Source: Isoetes taiwanensis (Eukaryota; Streptophyta; Lycopodiopsida; Isoetales; Isoetaceae). Taken from it: a stretch of 64,000 bases of DNA. Made by a program: the position numbers and the translations under genes. Shown here in pieces: positions 11,690-24,914 of this stretch. The stretch covers positions 8,635,563 to 8,699,562 of the forward strand of contig JAJEKV010000014.1 of assembly GCA_021234155.1 (NCBI GenBank), given 5' to 3'. Below the pieces are notes generated by a model. It saw only the letters and a program-made list of their open reading frames with translations, did no database searches and was not told where the DNA came from. Within the stretch, counting starts at the first letter, position 1, and each line of letters starts with the position of its first letter.

Positions 11690-14423
11690 TTGCTTTCCGA
11701 ACCACTCCCCCGAGCACCACCATATTAGCATTATAGTCTATCAAGAAAAGGGAGAGGCCAATATAACTGGTGACTTTAATAGTCGTACAAGCAACTAGGT
11801 ATGTGGATAATGAAGATCCCTTATGGCTTGAGGTTGAAGATGAGCACATACTTGAGATGAAGGGATGGAGAAGATCCTCGGCTGATATGGTTGTGACAAA
11901 AACTAGAAGGTATTTATTGAACTTATGTAGTAGCTCAAACATGCTAATTATCAATGGCATTAAGCTATACATGCAGACAAAGAAGTGTAGTGGACTATGT
12001 GATTTGTGTGAATGCACAATTAATTGTATCCAAAATTAGTGATGATGGAGGAAAGACAAGAGGCTGATCACCTTCCAATGATATTCTCTTTGTCATGCAC
12101 TATGGATAAGATTGAGCATGCTACAGTAGCACCTAGCGTGCTTTTTTATTCCAAAAAAGGGAGCCTTTATAGGCAACATATTGAAAAATTGCTCCAAAGT
12201 ATAGTTTGGCCGGATGAAATAAACGATATAAATGATGCACTCTCCAAGGTTTTGCTTGAAACAATGGGTAAATGTTTCATGCCACAGAGAATGGTCAAGG
12301 GACTTAAGTGCAATGCTTGGTATAATTAAGAACATGAAGAAAAGAATGCAGATTGCAAGAGGAACACAAAATTCAACTGATGAAGGAGCTTATGAAACTT
12401 ATATGAAGGAAAAAGAGATCGTACCTCAAACAAGACAAGAGGAATTAGTGCAACAATGTTTGAAAGAGCCAAAGAAGTTTTGGAGCAAGCTGAAACATGC
12501 TAAACCGATGGATGTCCCTCTTGTGGCACATGATCTATGGAAGCATGCCTATTCTTTATATCACATGCAAGATATAGATGACGAAAGGAAATGAGAGTTT
12601 GACTTGATCATTTATGAGGAGGATGTGATGGATGGAATTAATAGACTAGCTAACAGCAAGGCAAGGGATGCCCAAGGCTTGGGAGCTGAGCTCTTAAAGT
12701 GGGCTGGTAGCAAGCTATGTAGCGTGATCACTAAGTTGCTTAATGAGGCTGTAGTACACAGTTCCCAGTGGCATGGCAGACCAATAAAGTTGTACCGATT
12801 TTGAAAGGAGGAGACCCATATGATGCTAATAACTACCAAATGCTAATAGTAAGCAGTCTCTTTTCAAAATTGTTTGCTTCTATTATTGAGAAGAAGATTA
12901 GCTATTAGGTGGTGAAGTAGAATGTTTTGAGCTGAAACCCAAGCAGGATTTAGAACGAACATGTCCACACTAGATCACCTTGTAACTCTGAAGGTAATAA
13001 TGGACTTGGTCAAGGGTAAGAAAAAAACATGTTTATATCCTTTTTGTTGATTTTAAAAAAGTATTTGATAAGGTGCCTCGGCAACGAATGGAGGAAATAC
13101 AAGTACCCATTGCATTGAAAGAAGCAGTGCGAACATTATATGAGAAAGTTATAGTGCAATTCTCATTTCCTCTCTCACTTGATGCTCATGACACTAACTT
13201 GAATAATATCGGAATCAAACAAGGTTGTCCCTTATCCCCAACTCTCTTTGGGTTGTTCATCAATAGCGTGGATTATTAAGAGATGGCATGGACATACATG
13301 GCTATATAGTAAGACTCCTGATGTATCTGATGATGTTGTAGTATTTGCTCACTCGCCTAGCCATATGCAGAAACACCTCGATGTATTCTATTTGTTTTGT
13401 GCTCACACTGACATGCAAGCAAACTTGGATAAGACAAAGGTCATGGTTGTTGGGACACTTAAACAAGATTGGCATTTTCAGACAACGGACATGAGGTACA
13501 AATTTGTGATTCTTATAAGTACTTAGGGGTGACCATACATAGAAATCACAGGTGGAATGCATGCATAGCAAAGAGAGTTGAAGGAGGGTTGAAGGCATTA
13601 TATGCTACAAAGCCTAACCAGAAAGGCCCATTTTGTAGACATGGGGTTTGAAAATCATGCTCTTTTTTGTTCTTCTACAGACAGTGGTATTATATAGATG
13701 TGAGGTATGGGGATCCAGCTTGCCTAAAGGCCTCTGGGAAGATATTGAACAAGTGTTAAAAAAAAAATTGAGACAGAATTAGGAGTTTGAGACGCATAAT
13801 CCATTTGTGATGCTCCTTGCTGAATGTGGACTAATGCCAATGGAGGATGAGGCAATGGTGAGATGTGTCAGATATGTGAAAAGGTTAAGACTACAAAACA
13901 AGGATTGACTCCCTTACCGAGCTATGAAAGCTAGTATTGAACCGGGATAGTGTGAGATTGTGGTTACCTAGATGGGATATATCACTAGACAGTGCATTGG
14001 CATCGGATGAAGACCTTGGGAGGTGGATTAAGGAAAATGTAATAAAAACCTATGGATGAACCCTCAGTCGAAGAAGAACTCTTACAAACAGATTATGAGC
14101 TTCAACTTAAAGAAACACATTTATAGGCAACTATCTCTATAGGTAATAGGCATGCTCTAAGTCGGATTATGCTTAGTTCGCTCAAGCTTGGTGTTGAAAC
14201 AGGAAGACGGGGAAAAATTCGTAAAGAAAGAAGAACATACAAGGTTTGTGGTAGCAGTGCGGATGTCGAAGATGAACACCATGTGATGATACAATGCCCT
14301 GCATATGAGAAGATAAGATCAAGATATGGTATACAAGTGATGAATTTAACTCAATTGTTCAGTAGTAAAAATAAAAATAAAAGAATTAGCCAAACACAAA
14401 TGAGACTCTTCATTTTTTTTTGA
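11690..14423 (+). pseudogene. LINE retrotransposon, decayed ORF2
   Basis: Collinear ORF2 pieces: endonuclease remnant ITGDFNSRT near 11,765-11,790; linker at 12,232-12,594 (PKKFWSKLK); RT fragments at 12,604-12,804 and 13,025-13,280 (IKQGCPLSPTLFGLFINS); DDVVVFAHS near 13,330-13,355; and a zinc-knuckle tail at 14,169-14,330 (KVCGSSADVEDEHHVMIQCPAYEKI). Stops and shifts separate every piece. More A+T-rich than the 2.6-kb LINE, so it belongs to a different or older subfamily. No 3' tail is visible. Confidence 0.85.
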
Positions 14424-14659
14424 AAGCTTTGCCAAAGTATCTGAAATTTTCCACGATACGTTTCTTACTTTAGCCATACTTTACTAGCTTTAGTTCAATT
14501 TTTACAAAATTATCAATAGAACTCCAAAGTTCTTATAAGTTTGGCTAAGGTTTTGCTTATTTTTCTTAGAAACTTTAGCCAAAGTATAGTTAGAAAGTAG
14601 AGGAATTCCATGCAACTATAGCCAAACCAAGTTCATGTTTTAAGATTAAGGAATTCTTA

Positions 14660-15260
14660 ATTTGTACCCTGCAGGTAGATGCACTTGCAAGGGCGCAAGT
14701 GTGGTGGAGTTTGTTATTGTGAAACCAAAATTTGCTGATCAAATTGCACACTTTTCAGTAGTAAATGTTCGTTATGAATCAGATCATGTTCCTTCGCTAC
14801 TTGAAGTGTATGCAACACCTTCTAATTTATACAGTTATGTTCCATTACATTGTAAGAGATTGTATTCGAATAGAATGAAGAGCAAATTCTATAGCAAAGT
14901 ATGCGAGGAGAAAGCTAGCCATGTACAATAGCCTTCGGATGGGGATGGCATGAGTGAAATGTTGACCGCATTGTTGATGAGCACACCTGAGCAATGTTTT
15001 CTAGGGGCTACCTCGGAATGGCTGGTTTGAGGCAGAGTGCAAGGAAAAAGGAGCTCATCTTAAGGCTATTGCATGGTGTAATAAGCAATGCATTAAGGAG
15101 TATGTTAGTATGATTAAAGGAAAAAGGGAAAAAAACCAACATTTCTTTTGGTTAAGGAATTGCTCTCAATTCCAGGGCATTCTAGAAAAGACTAAAAATG
15201 GCAAAATCTCAAACATCTAATTTGGAGGCAAATGCTCTCATTCAGCAAGTGCAGAGTCTC
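14660..15260 (+). pseudogene. LINE fragment (endonuclease end and linker)
   Basis: 14,700-14,800 encodes the end of a LINE endonuclease domain with the ESDHVPSLL motif, which contains the catalytic-region SDH. 15,000-15,150 encodes a linker-type stretch (WFEAECKEKGAHL). It is interrupted by stops and ends near a minus-strand LINE. 14,424-14,660 shows nothing recognisable. Confidence 0.6.
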
Positions 15261-15334
15261 TATTTTGTGCCTGATATGGCTTGCAATGATGATAGGTCTA
15301 ATACCCATGCAAATTATTGTATGTAAATGATAGA

Positions 15335-16351
15335 ATTGAATTGAGTATATTTTTATCATCCACAGAGATCAACTGATTTATGGAACCCAAACAGAGAAAA
15401 CATCAAGTGTATTACTGTTACGATTAAAAAACCCTACCCAGAAGGGTTTTTGGAGGAAAAACCTTGGCAATAATAGGCATGCTGACAAACTATACAAAGT
15501 TGTACAATGATATATTAAGGTACAACTCAGTGTCATGCCAGAGGACATAGCTGAGTGTGTGTATCCATGATCTCCTGAAGATATGATCCCATTGAGCCCA
15601 CAGAGGCCATGCAAATATAGTGGCCGATTAGGGGGGATTAACTAAACATAGCGTGCCCGGATATGGTCATATGCTGGACAACTCTGGAGGGCAGGCATTC
15701 ATCCTCAATGGCTCCCTGCTGACAACATTGACAAATCCTATCCTAGCATGCCTCCCCAAGTCTATCTGCCTGTCTCAATGTGGAGGCAATGTGCCCCCAT
15801 TCAAATGGAGGCTATTATTCTATGCTTGCTCATGGGCAGATGTGTTTCTAGGTAGCATCATGGACCACGTGCCAGCGCGGGATTGCTTTACTGCTTGTAG
15901 TGTACCGTTTTAACTTCTTCCAGGGTGCTTGCGTCCCGAAGTTTGCTAATGAAGCAAGCATCAAGGTAGTGCCGTAAATGGTGGTGGTCCTCTTCAATTT
16001 GCATATGTATGCTCCTGCATGTTGCATCGTGAGAATCACTGGACACATTTCTCCTTCCAACATATTTTGAGTCGTCGTGGCCTCAGCACTACAACATAAG
16101 CAAGGTTGGGAGGGCAAGCATCACCCATACCAACCATTTTTTGGGCGATCCCGATCCAACGCGACCCATTGGAGAGGGAAGAGACCTGTTTCCAGCAGCA
16201 AAATCTGATGCAAAACTGTGGACTTTCCCAAGTGTGCGAGATAAGAAGAATTTTTGCACTTGTTCCAAGTCATTCTAGGCGGCAAGGATATTACCGGGCC
16301 CCAAACCTTGACCCCGTATAGGAGAACAGACTCTAGCAATGCTCTGAACAA
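15335..16351 (-). pseudogene. 5'-truncated LINE, C-terminal ORF2 and 3' UTR
   Basis: On the minus strand 16,351-16,121 encodes RALLESVLLYGVKVWGPVI, the C-terminal region also seen at 4.7 kb; further degraded pieces follow to 15,640. The 3' UTR holds a stem-loop with loop TTCT (15,470-15,419) and GTGGATGATAAAAATA (about 15,350). Confidence 0.75.
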
Positions 16352-16568
16352 GTGTGACTAATATGCTTAGGCATATAGCTTTGCTTTATGACTATTGTTC
16401 TATATGGCATACAGTGCTTTCCAGCCTATTGTGATGAGGGTATAGTACCCTATCTATCACGCTTGATGATGTTCATAATGGACTATAAAACTTGCAAACG
16501 GGAAAGCTTGTTATGCAATAGGCTTAATAGCAGAAATGCTCAAATTGTGACAACCATATGGGTATTCG

Positions 16569-17010
16569 CACTACTACAAAAATAGGCACAAATGGCAAAA
16601 ATAAATGGCACATTTTCATGAATTTGCCATTTGCGTCATTGCAATGGGCAAATGAAAAAATGTGACATGTATGTGCCATTTAAATGACAACTCTTTTGCC
16701 CTTTATTGGCATAAAAATGGCACATAAATTAGTGCCGTCTATGTGCCATTTAAGTGTCCTTCAAATTTTGCCCTTCGAACCGGTATAAAAGGCAAATTAA
16801 TAAGTGCCATATAAGTGCCCTACAAGTGTTGGATGCTTGTGCCATTTGTGTAGTAATAAAGGTCACTTATAAGTGTCTTCTATTTGCCATCAAAGTGTGT
16901 TCAGAATTTTGCCATTTGTCCAAAACAATTGGCACATTTAAAAGTGCCATGCAAGTGCCCTTTATTTGTGCCATTTGCGTATGTGTAAATGACAATTATG
17001 CAACTAGTTG
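16569..17010. repeat. CACTA left terminal and subterminal repeats
   Basis: Terminal CACTACTACAAAAATAGGC followed by many copies of TGCCATTT, AAATGGCAC and AAGTGCC in both orientations. In CACTA elements subterminal motifs bind the TNPA-type protein; binding here is inferred. Confidence 0.85.
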
Positions 17011-17414
17011 TTTTGTCATTCACAAGCACCCAAAAATTTGCTCAAAATTTAATCCTTTGCCCACATCATCATGTTTTTGTATCACTAACTAAGAATAAAT
17101 GACAAGTATAAGAACGCATTGTATAATCCCTTTGAGAGGCGAGAGGAGGATATAAACGAAGTTAAATGAACAAATTTGCTTTTGACAATTTGAGACAAGG
17201 ATACTTGAAATGCACATGTAAACCATCATTATCACTAGAAGCAAGACAAACTTCCCCTAATTTTCTTCTTTAAAATCAAGAATCAAGTTACAATACATAA
17301 AAGCGTGAAATGGAATTGAGCGGAAGCCTTTTCACTATAGAGATTAAGAATGGGTAATCATAGAATGTGTGGAAATCAACATCAAGTTGCGATACAGTTA
17401 CAAGTCAATTATCT

Positions 17415-18000
17415 ATACCACCTTCACATTCATCATCAGAAGTAGCCCATCTACGAGATGGGTTTCGAAGCACAATAGACCAACCTGGAGTATTTGGATC
17501 ATCAAAATAGAACACCTGCAATGTATAGATGCATTTAGTACACAATTATCAGGAAAGTATTGCTATTTAGTTTTACCTGTTGGACATGTTCTGGAAAGAC
17601 AAAAGGTTGAGAACTTGAATTAGCTTTGTATGCAGCCTTTGTAGTGTCCACCAGTTGAAAGCTATACTTGTTAAATTTTGTTGATGCTCGTTGTCCAACA
17701 GTATCAGGCCTATACCAATGACATTGCAAAAGCACTACATGCGATGAACCAAGACAAACCTGGAAAACATAAAAAGAAATAAAACAATATTAAAAAAACA
17801 GTGAGTAGGTTAATTAAGTACACTATAGTAACATTGTTATCTAGACATGTAAATCGACAAACCTGTAAAATCTGCTGAATTTTGCCAAAATATTCTATGT
17901 CAGCTTCAATAAGTCACTTATCTTTAGCGCTACTACGACTCATAGAACGAAATATTGTTGAAACACCTGAATCTTGTGTCACTTGCTTTGCGCCTAAATC
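17415..18000 (-). pseudogene. CACTA transposase gene, DUF4216-like 3' exons
   Basis: 17,735-17,585 encodes MLLQCHWYRPD...FQLVDTTKAAYK...PFVFPEHVQQV. After an apparent intron, 17,515-17,415 continues FYFDDPNTPGWSIVLRNPSRRW. This is the DUF4216 pattern found at the C-terminal part of CACTA TNP2 proteins. It is downstream of, and collinear with, the 18.3-20.7 kb exons. The chemistry (DNA cut and paste) is carried by the upstream domain. Confidence 0.8.
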
Positions 18001-18295
18001 TTGCACTCTTAAGTGCCAACCATATGCCCACATGCTTTTATAACTTATAGATATTCTTCGACTCCAAAAGCAAGATCAAGCAACAATGGATTCACTTGCT
18101 CCTTTTTCTCAACCATACATTGGACTTCCATTTTAAGCCACTCTGAGAAATTCAAAATATTCTCCCTTGGGCGCTTGCGCCCAGACAAGATGCCATGTTG
18201 TGATTGTTCATATTTTCTGTCAATCAAAGTCTACAAAGTTAATTAACTTTTATAAATTGAAAAGCATTTCAACATCTGAATAGCAAATAGAGTAC

Positions 18296-20745
18296 TTACA
18301 ATCTCCATGTCTCAATGATACTCGAATTTGCTAGAATGCAATCGTGTGCTTGTTGTTGCAATGATACATCCAACTTTATCAAAGTTCCTTTACCCTCCAA
18401 AACCTCAGATGTGCTACGTTCCAAGACGCCATCGTATTCACCAAAATATTCAAGATTCTTGTCCTCTTTCATTGTAGTAAAAATCATAGCTTCATTGATT
18501 ATGTACCCTTCAGCAATGGATCCCTCTGGACGTGCCATGTTACGAACATATTTCTTAAGGTGTTTTAGGAATCTCTCAATAGGGTACATCCAGCGTACAG
18601 TCACGGGCCCACAAATAGCTATTTCTTCAACTATATGTATGATGAGATGAGTCATAATCGTGAAAAATGATGGCGGAAAATGCTTCTCAAGCAAGCATAA
18701 CACATTCACTGCTTCCAACTTTAGGATACTCATCTTACTTAAGTGAATTTCTTTTGCAGTAATTTGCCTAAACAAAGCACTTAGTCTTACTATTGACATT
18801 CTTTCTCCTTCCCCTAGACATCCACGTATAGCCAAAGGAAGGAACTGTTGAAAAAGAATATGATAATCATGCGATTTCATGGATTTCAACTTTCCATACG
18901 CAACACATTTTTTGAAGTTGGAGGACAATCCTGTTGGAGGTTTCACACTCTGCATAGCAGTAAAAAAAGCTTTTTTTTTTCCTCTTTTGTAAGACATATG
19001 GAGCATGAGGTAAAACCACTTTACCATTTTGTGATTGGGACCAAAGGGACTCTCGTATTCCAACCTCTTTCATGTCTTCTCGTACTTTTTTATTGTCCTT
19101 GTCAACATCTCCAAGTATTGTCTTAACTAGATTTTCTGCGACATTCTTCTCCACATGCATTGCATCCAACGTGTTTCGAATAAGAAGATGCTGTAATACA
19201 AAGTAACATGGTATAAGATATATAAATTGCATGGAAAGATACAAGTAACGAAGTGCGTATACAAACAAAACATACCTCCCAATAAGGAAGCTCGTAAAAT
19301 ATAGAAAGACGTTTCCATCCCGTCCTTTTTGTTGGATCATCGTCATTTTTCTTTTTAAACAATTTGCTCCATTCTTCCTTTTCCTCAACCCATTTTCGTA
19401 TATCACTAGGCGTTACAAGATTTGGAGGTGTTCCGAATTCAATGTTCCGTCAAATGTTTTCATTTTCCGAAAACTATGATCAACAGGAAGGTATCGACGA
19501 TGGCCTGCATAAATAAATTTTCTAAGACTGCTAGATTTACGAACATGAATATCAGGTCCACACAAGGGACATGCTCGATATCCATGGGTTACACATCCAG
19601 CCAGTAAACCATAAGCAGGAAAATCATGTATGGTCCACATGATCATCGCACGCAAAGTGAATTCCCTCTCCAAAGCTGGCCTGCTGAAGTCACTTACTTT
19701 TACTCCTTCCCAAAGCTTATAGAAATCTTCCACAGTAAGGTGCATGTAAACATCAATTTTTGAGGAAGGTACTTGCTACGGTCCAGGAATCAATAGTATC
19801 AACATAATGAAATGTAGCTTCGTGGCTAACCATGGCTCAATGTTGTAATTGATCAACATAACTGGCCAAGTACTCCAGTTAGACCTCATCTCACTAAACG
19901 GACTTACAACATCAAATGCCAATCCAAATCTGATGTTGCGAGGGTCTTCAGCAAAGTCAGGCCACTTGTTGTTGATGTGATGCCATGCGGGTGAATCCGA
20001 GACATACCGACATATGCCATCTGTGCTTATATTATTAGCATGCCATGTCATGTGTCTCGCCATTGATGGGTGTTCATACAATTTCAATAGTCAAGGAATG
20101 ATAGGGAAGTAACGCACAACTTTACGTGCACTAGGTTTGCCCTTTTTGCCCCATCGACTTTCTTGGCATTTTCATTTGGGCAAGAGTCCAGATGAGCATA
20201 CCCCCCCTCCCCCCCTCCCCCGATAAAGAACACAATCATTTGGGCAAGCATGAATAGATTCATGTTCTAGACCAAGATCCTTCATCATTTTTTGTGCATA
20301 ATAGGATGATCGTGGCAATGAGTTTCCCTTGGGCAATAAGTGTCCTCCTAGAACTTTTAGAAGGCCATCAAGACTAGCATTTGACCATCCATGCATAGTT
20401 TGTAAATTAAGAATCAAAAGTGTAGCAGATAGCACGTTCAATGGACTTCCGTCATATAGTGGTTTCAAAGAATCATGGACCATCATCTAATGGATCTCCA
20501 GATTCATTATGGCCATTATCTAATGGATCCCCACCATTTAATATATCTCCTTCACATACTGGACTTACCTTTTCACTGCTACTTGGAAAATCGTCATTGG
20601 CACCTCTAGAAGGTATGTGACTCCCATAATCACTGTCAATTAGTGCGAAGGTGTCTTGAATCGTTTGTGATATTTGATGATTATCTATACTTCTACCTTC
20701 TTGTAGAAATTTTGGGTGCATTACCCTTGCATCATCAATTCCCAA
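18296..20745 (-). pseudogene. CACTA TNP2-like transposase, multi-exon or fragmented
   Basis: Collinear minus-strand pieces. An N-terminal acidic part lies at 20,745-20,473. Next comes LKPLYDGSPLNVLSATL...HACPNDCVLYRG (20,486-20,172), then the transposase core: MKLYEHPSMARHMTWHANN...WHHINNKWPDFAEDPRNIRFGLA (20,087-19,776) and VEDFYKLWEGV...YRACPLCGPDIHV (19,745-19,413). A DUF4218-like part follows at 18,660-18,400 (CGPVTVRWMYPIERFLKHLK, ARPEGSIAEGYI). These are classic CACTA TNP2 signatures. Frame changes at 20,165-20,090 and 19,770 lack clear splice sites and suggest mutations. The segment 19,406-18,867 contains MHVEKNVAENLVKTILG, also typical. Confidence 0.9.
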
Positions 20746-22358
20746 ATCCCGTAATTCAAATGCAAAAATGTGCCTTGCATATTCTTCAAGTTGTGCTGTT
20801 CTTATGCCACTGTTTCCATAACCTGGCTGATTTTATACTCTTTCTCACAAATGCTGACATAGGCGGGCATGTGCTGATCACAAGAGCCCATTCTACTGAG
20901 TGTTCAGAGGCTATGTCCAAGTTTTTATGCCCAATGCTGCTAAGCATTTTTCTGAGGTTAATCACTCATTGTCCATTAGAAAAGCTTAAAGAAATGTTGC
21001 TCATATTGTAGCAGAAAAAGTGCACATTTTTTCATGTGGCCATATTGTGCCTGCTGAAAGCATATTACCATTAGGCATTCCTAGCTGCAAGATCTGCAGC
21101 CAGCGCAGGCATTGTAGCATCATTATGGCCTATTACTAATAATCCCATGACAGTTTCAACTCCAGGTAAGGAAGTCCGACCCCCCCATAGATTCTGGTCT
21201 ACCATTTGCTAAGCTCACATTTGTTTTGGCATCTGAAGCCAGCAAAGACATATTTACCATCAACCGGTGACTGCTTTGCAATAACACTTTCTGCTTCAGT
21301 TAAGAAAGTTTGACCCTCCAAGCTTACATTTATTTTGGCTTCTGCTATCTCTTCCATTTCTCAACCTGTTTCTTATTTTCTCGTTCAGATTTTCTCGTTC
21401 AGAACTTCAATCACCCTGTTTCTCAACCGGTTTCTTATTTTCAATCGTTCAGAACTTCCTGTTTCTAAATTCCTTTATGACGCTTGGCCCCTCTCTAAAT
21501 TTAAGAGCAGCTTGGCAAATTGCAGAAAGCTGGGACAATATAACAGCTGGTAACCATAGCTAAAGACTTCATTCTGCAGGAAACGCTGCTCCTTAGAAGA
21601 CACCTTGCTCAAACAAATGAAATTATCCCTCATTAAATCGAATGGCTTTTTGGTGGTATCACTTGATTGATGGTACAATTAGGCTTCTGATCACTTACCA
21701 AAAACATCAAGTGAATGATACTTTAAAGTAGTGCTTTCTTCAAATGCTTTGGCACCAGTTAGAAAGCACGGGCGAAGCATCCCCAAGTCCAGGCAGCGTG
21801 AACCAAACAGAAGAGCGGTGGAACCATCCTGCAGTCAAATGAATCAGAAGGAGACTACTTGTAAGTCCCTCCTCTTTTGTTGACAATTTTGCTACTGATA
21901 TACCTGCACTGTTATCAGCCCTTTATCGTTGCTCCTTTATCTGTAGACATTACATTAGATTTTGCCCTATACAATTTACTTGCATCGAAGATAACATCTT
22001 AAATATTAGTAGGATTCATACAGATTTAGCTCTCAACTAATGCGATGGCGCTCATAATAAAGGGTTCAATTCCCTGGCTTATATTTTGTGATTAGTAAAC
22101 TGAATGATACTTTGTCAGCATCTATTGCTCTTGTAGCATCTATTGCTCTGTTGTAATAACACCATTGTGATAAAGTGGATGTCCTTGATTGTGTCTTTAG
22201 GATTCAACATATTTCTGTCTCCTTTCAATTCTTTGTGTTAGTAAGTTTTGGACCAAGCATCTAGAATTTGTCTCTCGCAGTGTGATTTATGAACTGGAGA
22301 ACATTTCTGTAATCTATATGCATATCTCTAGAAGCCGGATTTGAAGCTAGAAATGGCC

Positions 22359-22403
<45 letters not shown>

Positions 22404-22810
22404 GAGGGCCGTTTTGGTCAAAGCTGCCCCATGGTCATTACACCCAAAACTCTATAAGGCACAAGTCCCAAAAAATAAATAATAAGAAGAGCCAATTTTT
22501 GTCGTCAGTTGTTAGGAAAGGGCCAATTTTTTGTCGTTAATTGTCATCTTTTTATTTACATTTTAATGTCATTAATGTTTTAAGCATTTCATGGCTCATT
22601 TTTCTTAAAGGTTCACATGGTAGTTGTGTTGCTAGCATTCGTAACATCGTAGTGTAATATAGATGGTTAGTTCATTTACCATTTTTGTTACCACGTTATT
22701 CGTCATCCATTTCTTCATTGCATTTGATCTATATGTTGATTATGAACTCCTATAATATCTCATATCTTGTATATAAGATTTGATGAAGCTAATTACGTTT
22801 ATTTCTCTAT
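20746..22810. other. CACTA interior spacer
   Basis: Mostly unrecognised. 21,355-21,475 holds two to three copies of a GTTTCT(T/C)A...TCGTTCAGA block. 22,364-22,402 is a run of about 40 T. No supported gene. Confidence 0.4.
22363..22402. repeat. Poly(T) run of about 40 bases
   Basis: Uninterrupted T run flanked by GGCCG and GGAGGGCCG. On the minus strand it would read as poly(A), a possible trace of a retroposed sequence. Confidence 0.95.
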
Positions 22811-22814
22811 CAGA

Positions 22815-24480
22815 CCCCACTTCCAAGCAAAATGAGAAAAGCATAGAGGCGGAAGAACTATCTTGTGGTGAGCGAAACATAAACGAGGCTTCACGTAAGT
22901 TATTTGCTCTCTCTTATATTAGTTTACTTTATTTTATTTACTAACTTTTGAATGCATAATATGCTCAAAATAAATAAAACAAAGCTAGAGAGCATGAATC
23001 CACTTATGAAAAAGCACGGCGAAATCATCTAAGGAGATTATCCGAGAGTGCCGCGAGAGCAATTTTAAAAGAGGAAAGGCCATACAAATTGGAATTTGAT
23101 GCTGAAATGAACCCATGCGGTGGCTATAAGAATTACTTTGATAGAAAACTAAATGTGCTTATCAAAAAGCATATTGATCTTTCTATCTCAGACTTGAGAA
23201 AAATTCCTACTGGACAGTTGCACCATGTGCGAAGAACAATACAGGTAATTAACTTTCTAATGAAATCATAATGCATCATGTCTTTGTTTCTTTTGCTAAT
23301 AAAGAACTATTGACTTTTGCTTTCTGAAACTAGGATTGGTTTGTTATTCCATGGGCTGAATGGGACAAAAAATACTGGCGAAATTTCTAAAGGTATTAGA
23401 GATGCAAGAAGGAGTGTTTCTCAGGTCATCTTGCGAGCGAGAAAAAATAACGAGGCCTAGCAAGCCAGAGTGGATGAAAAATGATATGTGGTTCAAATTT
23501 CTTGCATATATGGAGACAAGCCAATACAAGGTATATTATTAACTATTTTACTTAGATCGTGTAGATAGTTTGAATGCAAATACTAAATTCGTTTACTTTA
23601 GAACTCAAACACTCGCAACAAAAAGGCTCGCGCTAATCAAAAGCAAACTGTCAAAACAGGAAGAAGGGGCTATGCTGGAACATATATGTATTTGGTAAAA
23701 ATCTTGATTTATAACTTTGGGGATTTTTTTTTTTTTTTTTTATGTAATTAAAGTTACACTTGGTTATAAGTTTTTAGAAAGAGAAGATGCAAAGGTCACC
23801 AACCACAACTGAAATTGCAAATGAAGCTCATACCTCTAAAGGGTATGGAATTGTACCAAGGGGAGTCAAAACAGTTCCATTTGTGTTGGTAAAAATCTTG
23901 ATTTATAACTTTGGGGATTTTTTTTTTTATGTAATTAAAGTTACACTTGGTTATAAGTTTTTAGAAAGAGAAGATGCAAAGGTCACCAACCACAACTGAA
24001 ATTGCAAATGAAGCTCATACCTCTAAAGGGTATGGAATTGTACCAAGGGGAGTCAAAACAGTTCCATTTGTGTTTTTTCAAAATAATATGTTGAACTTCA
24101 TATGTATTTATTTTATTTGTTGTATGCATTTTTCGGGAACATGTGCACCTTCTTCACCATCTTTCAATATGAAGACTACATGCAAACGTGTTGTGAAACC
24201 AATCGCTCTTTCAGAAAGCTTTGAAAAGCCTGTAGAAGGTCAAGTTGATGTTACACAATCAATGAATGATGCTAGATCTATGCTTCAGGAGTTGCACAAA
24301 CAAATTGAAAGCTTGTCTGCAAAAAAGAAACAACTCGAAGAAGACACGAATAATAAAAAGGTAATTTGAAAACATCTTCATTAATTATTCATGCTCATTT
24401 TATTTTACTTTATAAATCCTTTACAAACATCCATAGGCGGCGAGAAAAGTCATGAATAAAGAAGCTTCGATTGGTAGCCA
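22815..24480 (+). CDS. CACTA second gene (plant transposase / TNPA-like), several exons
   Basis: Exon-like blocks are bounded by usable splice signals: 22,815-22,894; 22,985-23,243 (LRRLSESAARAILK...EFDAEMNPCGGYKNYF...GQLHHVRRTIQ, donor GTAATT); 23,334-23,529 (acceptor TAG, DWFVIPWAEWDKKYW, a frame disrupted after about 17 codons); 23,602-23,695; a duplicated exon at about 23,780-23,886 and 23,967-24,074; 24,165-24,360 (coiled-coil-like ARSMLQELHKQIESLSAKKK); and 24,437-24,480. The overall pattern fits the second, DNA-binding protein of CACTA elements. Family assignment is by position and style rather than a clear motif. Confidence 0.6.
23693..24074 (+). repeat. Tandem duplication of an intron plus exon
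   Basis: Two near-identical units of about 190 bp (23,693-23,886 and 23,887-24,074), each beginning TTGGTAAAAATCTTGATTTA and ending CAGTTCCATTTGTGTT. The main difference is the length of an internal T run. The unit duplicates the exon encoding QRSPTTTEIANEAHTSKGYG. Confidence 0.92.
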
Positions 24481-24659
24481 AGTAAGTAAAATTTTTTACT
24501 TAGTGAATTATATAATGTGTTCCATTAATCTTCTCAATGCTTGGACATTAGGGAAGTGCAATTCTAAAAAACAATGCCCACCGATAAAACATGTCCATAA
24601 AAATTTTGAGGTAACATCTATATTTGTGATTCAAGTGCTTGAGTTTTTTGAGAATGCCA

Positions 24660-24744
24660 CGGTTCTATTGCGAAGCATTCGCAATAGAACCGCCATTCTT
24701 TGGCAAGGGACGTTGCTATTTTGGGATCGCATCCCCTATATATG
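24660..24744 (+). promoter_or_regulatory. 15-bp perfect palindrome upstream of TATA box
   Basis: CGGTTCTATTGCGAA, loop GCA, TTCGCAATAGAACCG: perfect arms at 24,660-24,692. A smaller hairpin GGGAtcgcaTCCC sits at 24,723-24,735, directly before CTATATATG. The text after the palindrome (CCATTCT..GGCAAGGGACG) matches that after the 7.2 and 11.0 kb palindromes. Confidence 0.65.
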
Positions 24745-24914
24745 CTCTTCATTTTCAGTTCTTCTCTCATCGGCGTTCTCATGAGCTACTTTCTCTACTC
24801 TATTCTATTCCTCCTAGCTTCCCTCATCCCTCCCACCCTGACTTGGGGGGATTGAGACTTCTTTTCTTATTATCATTTCTTCCTTTTGGTGGGATTCTGT
24901 AATAGTCTCATTTT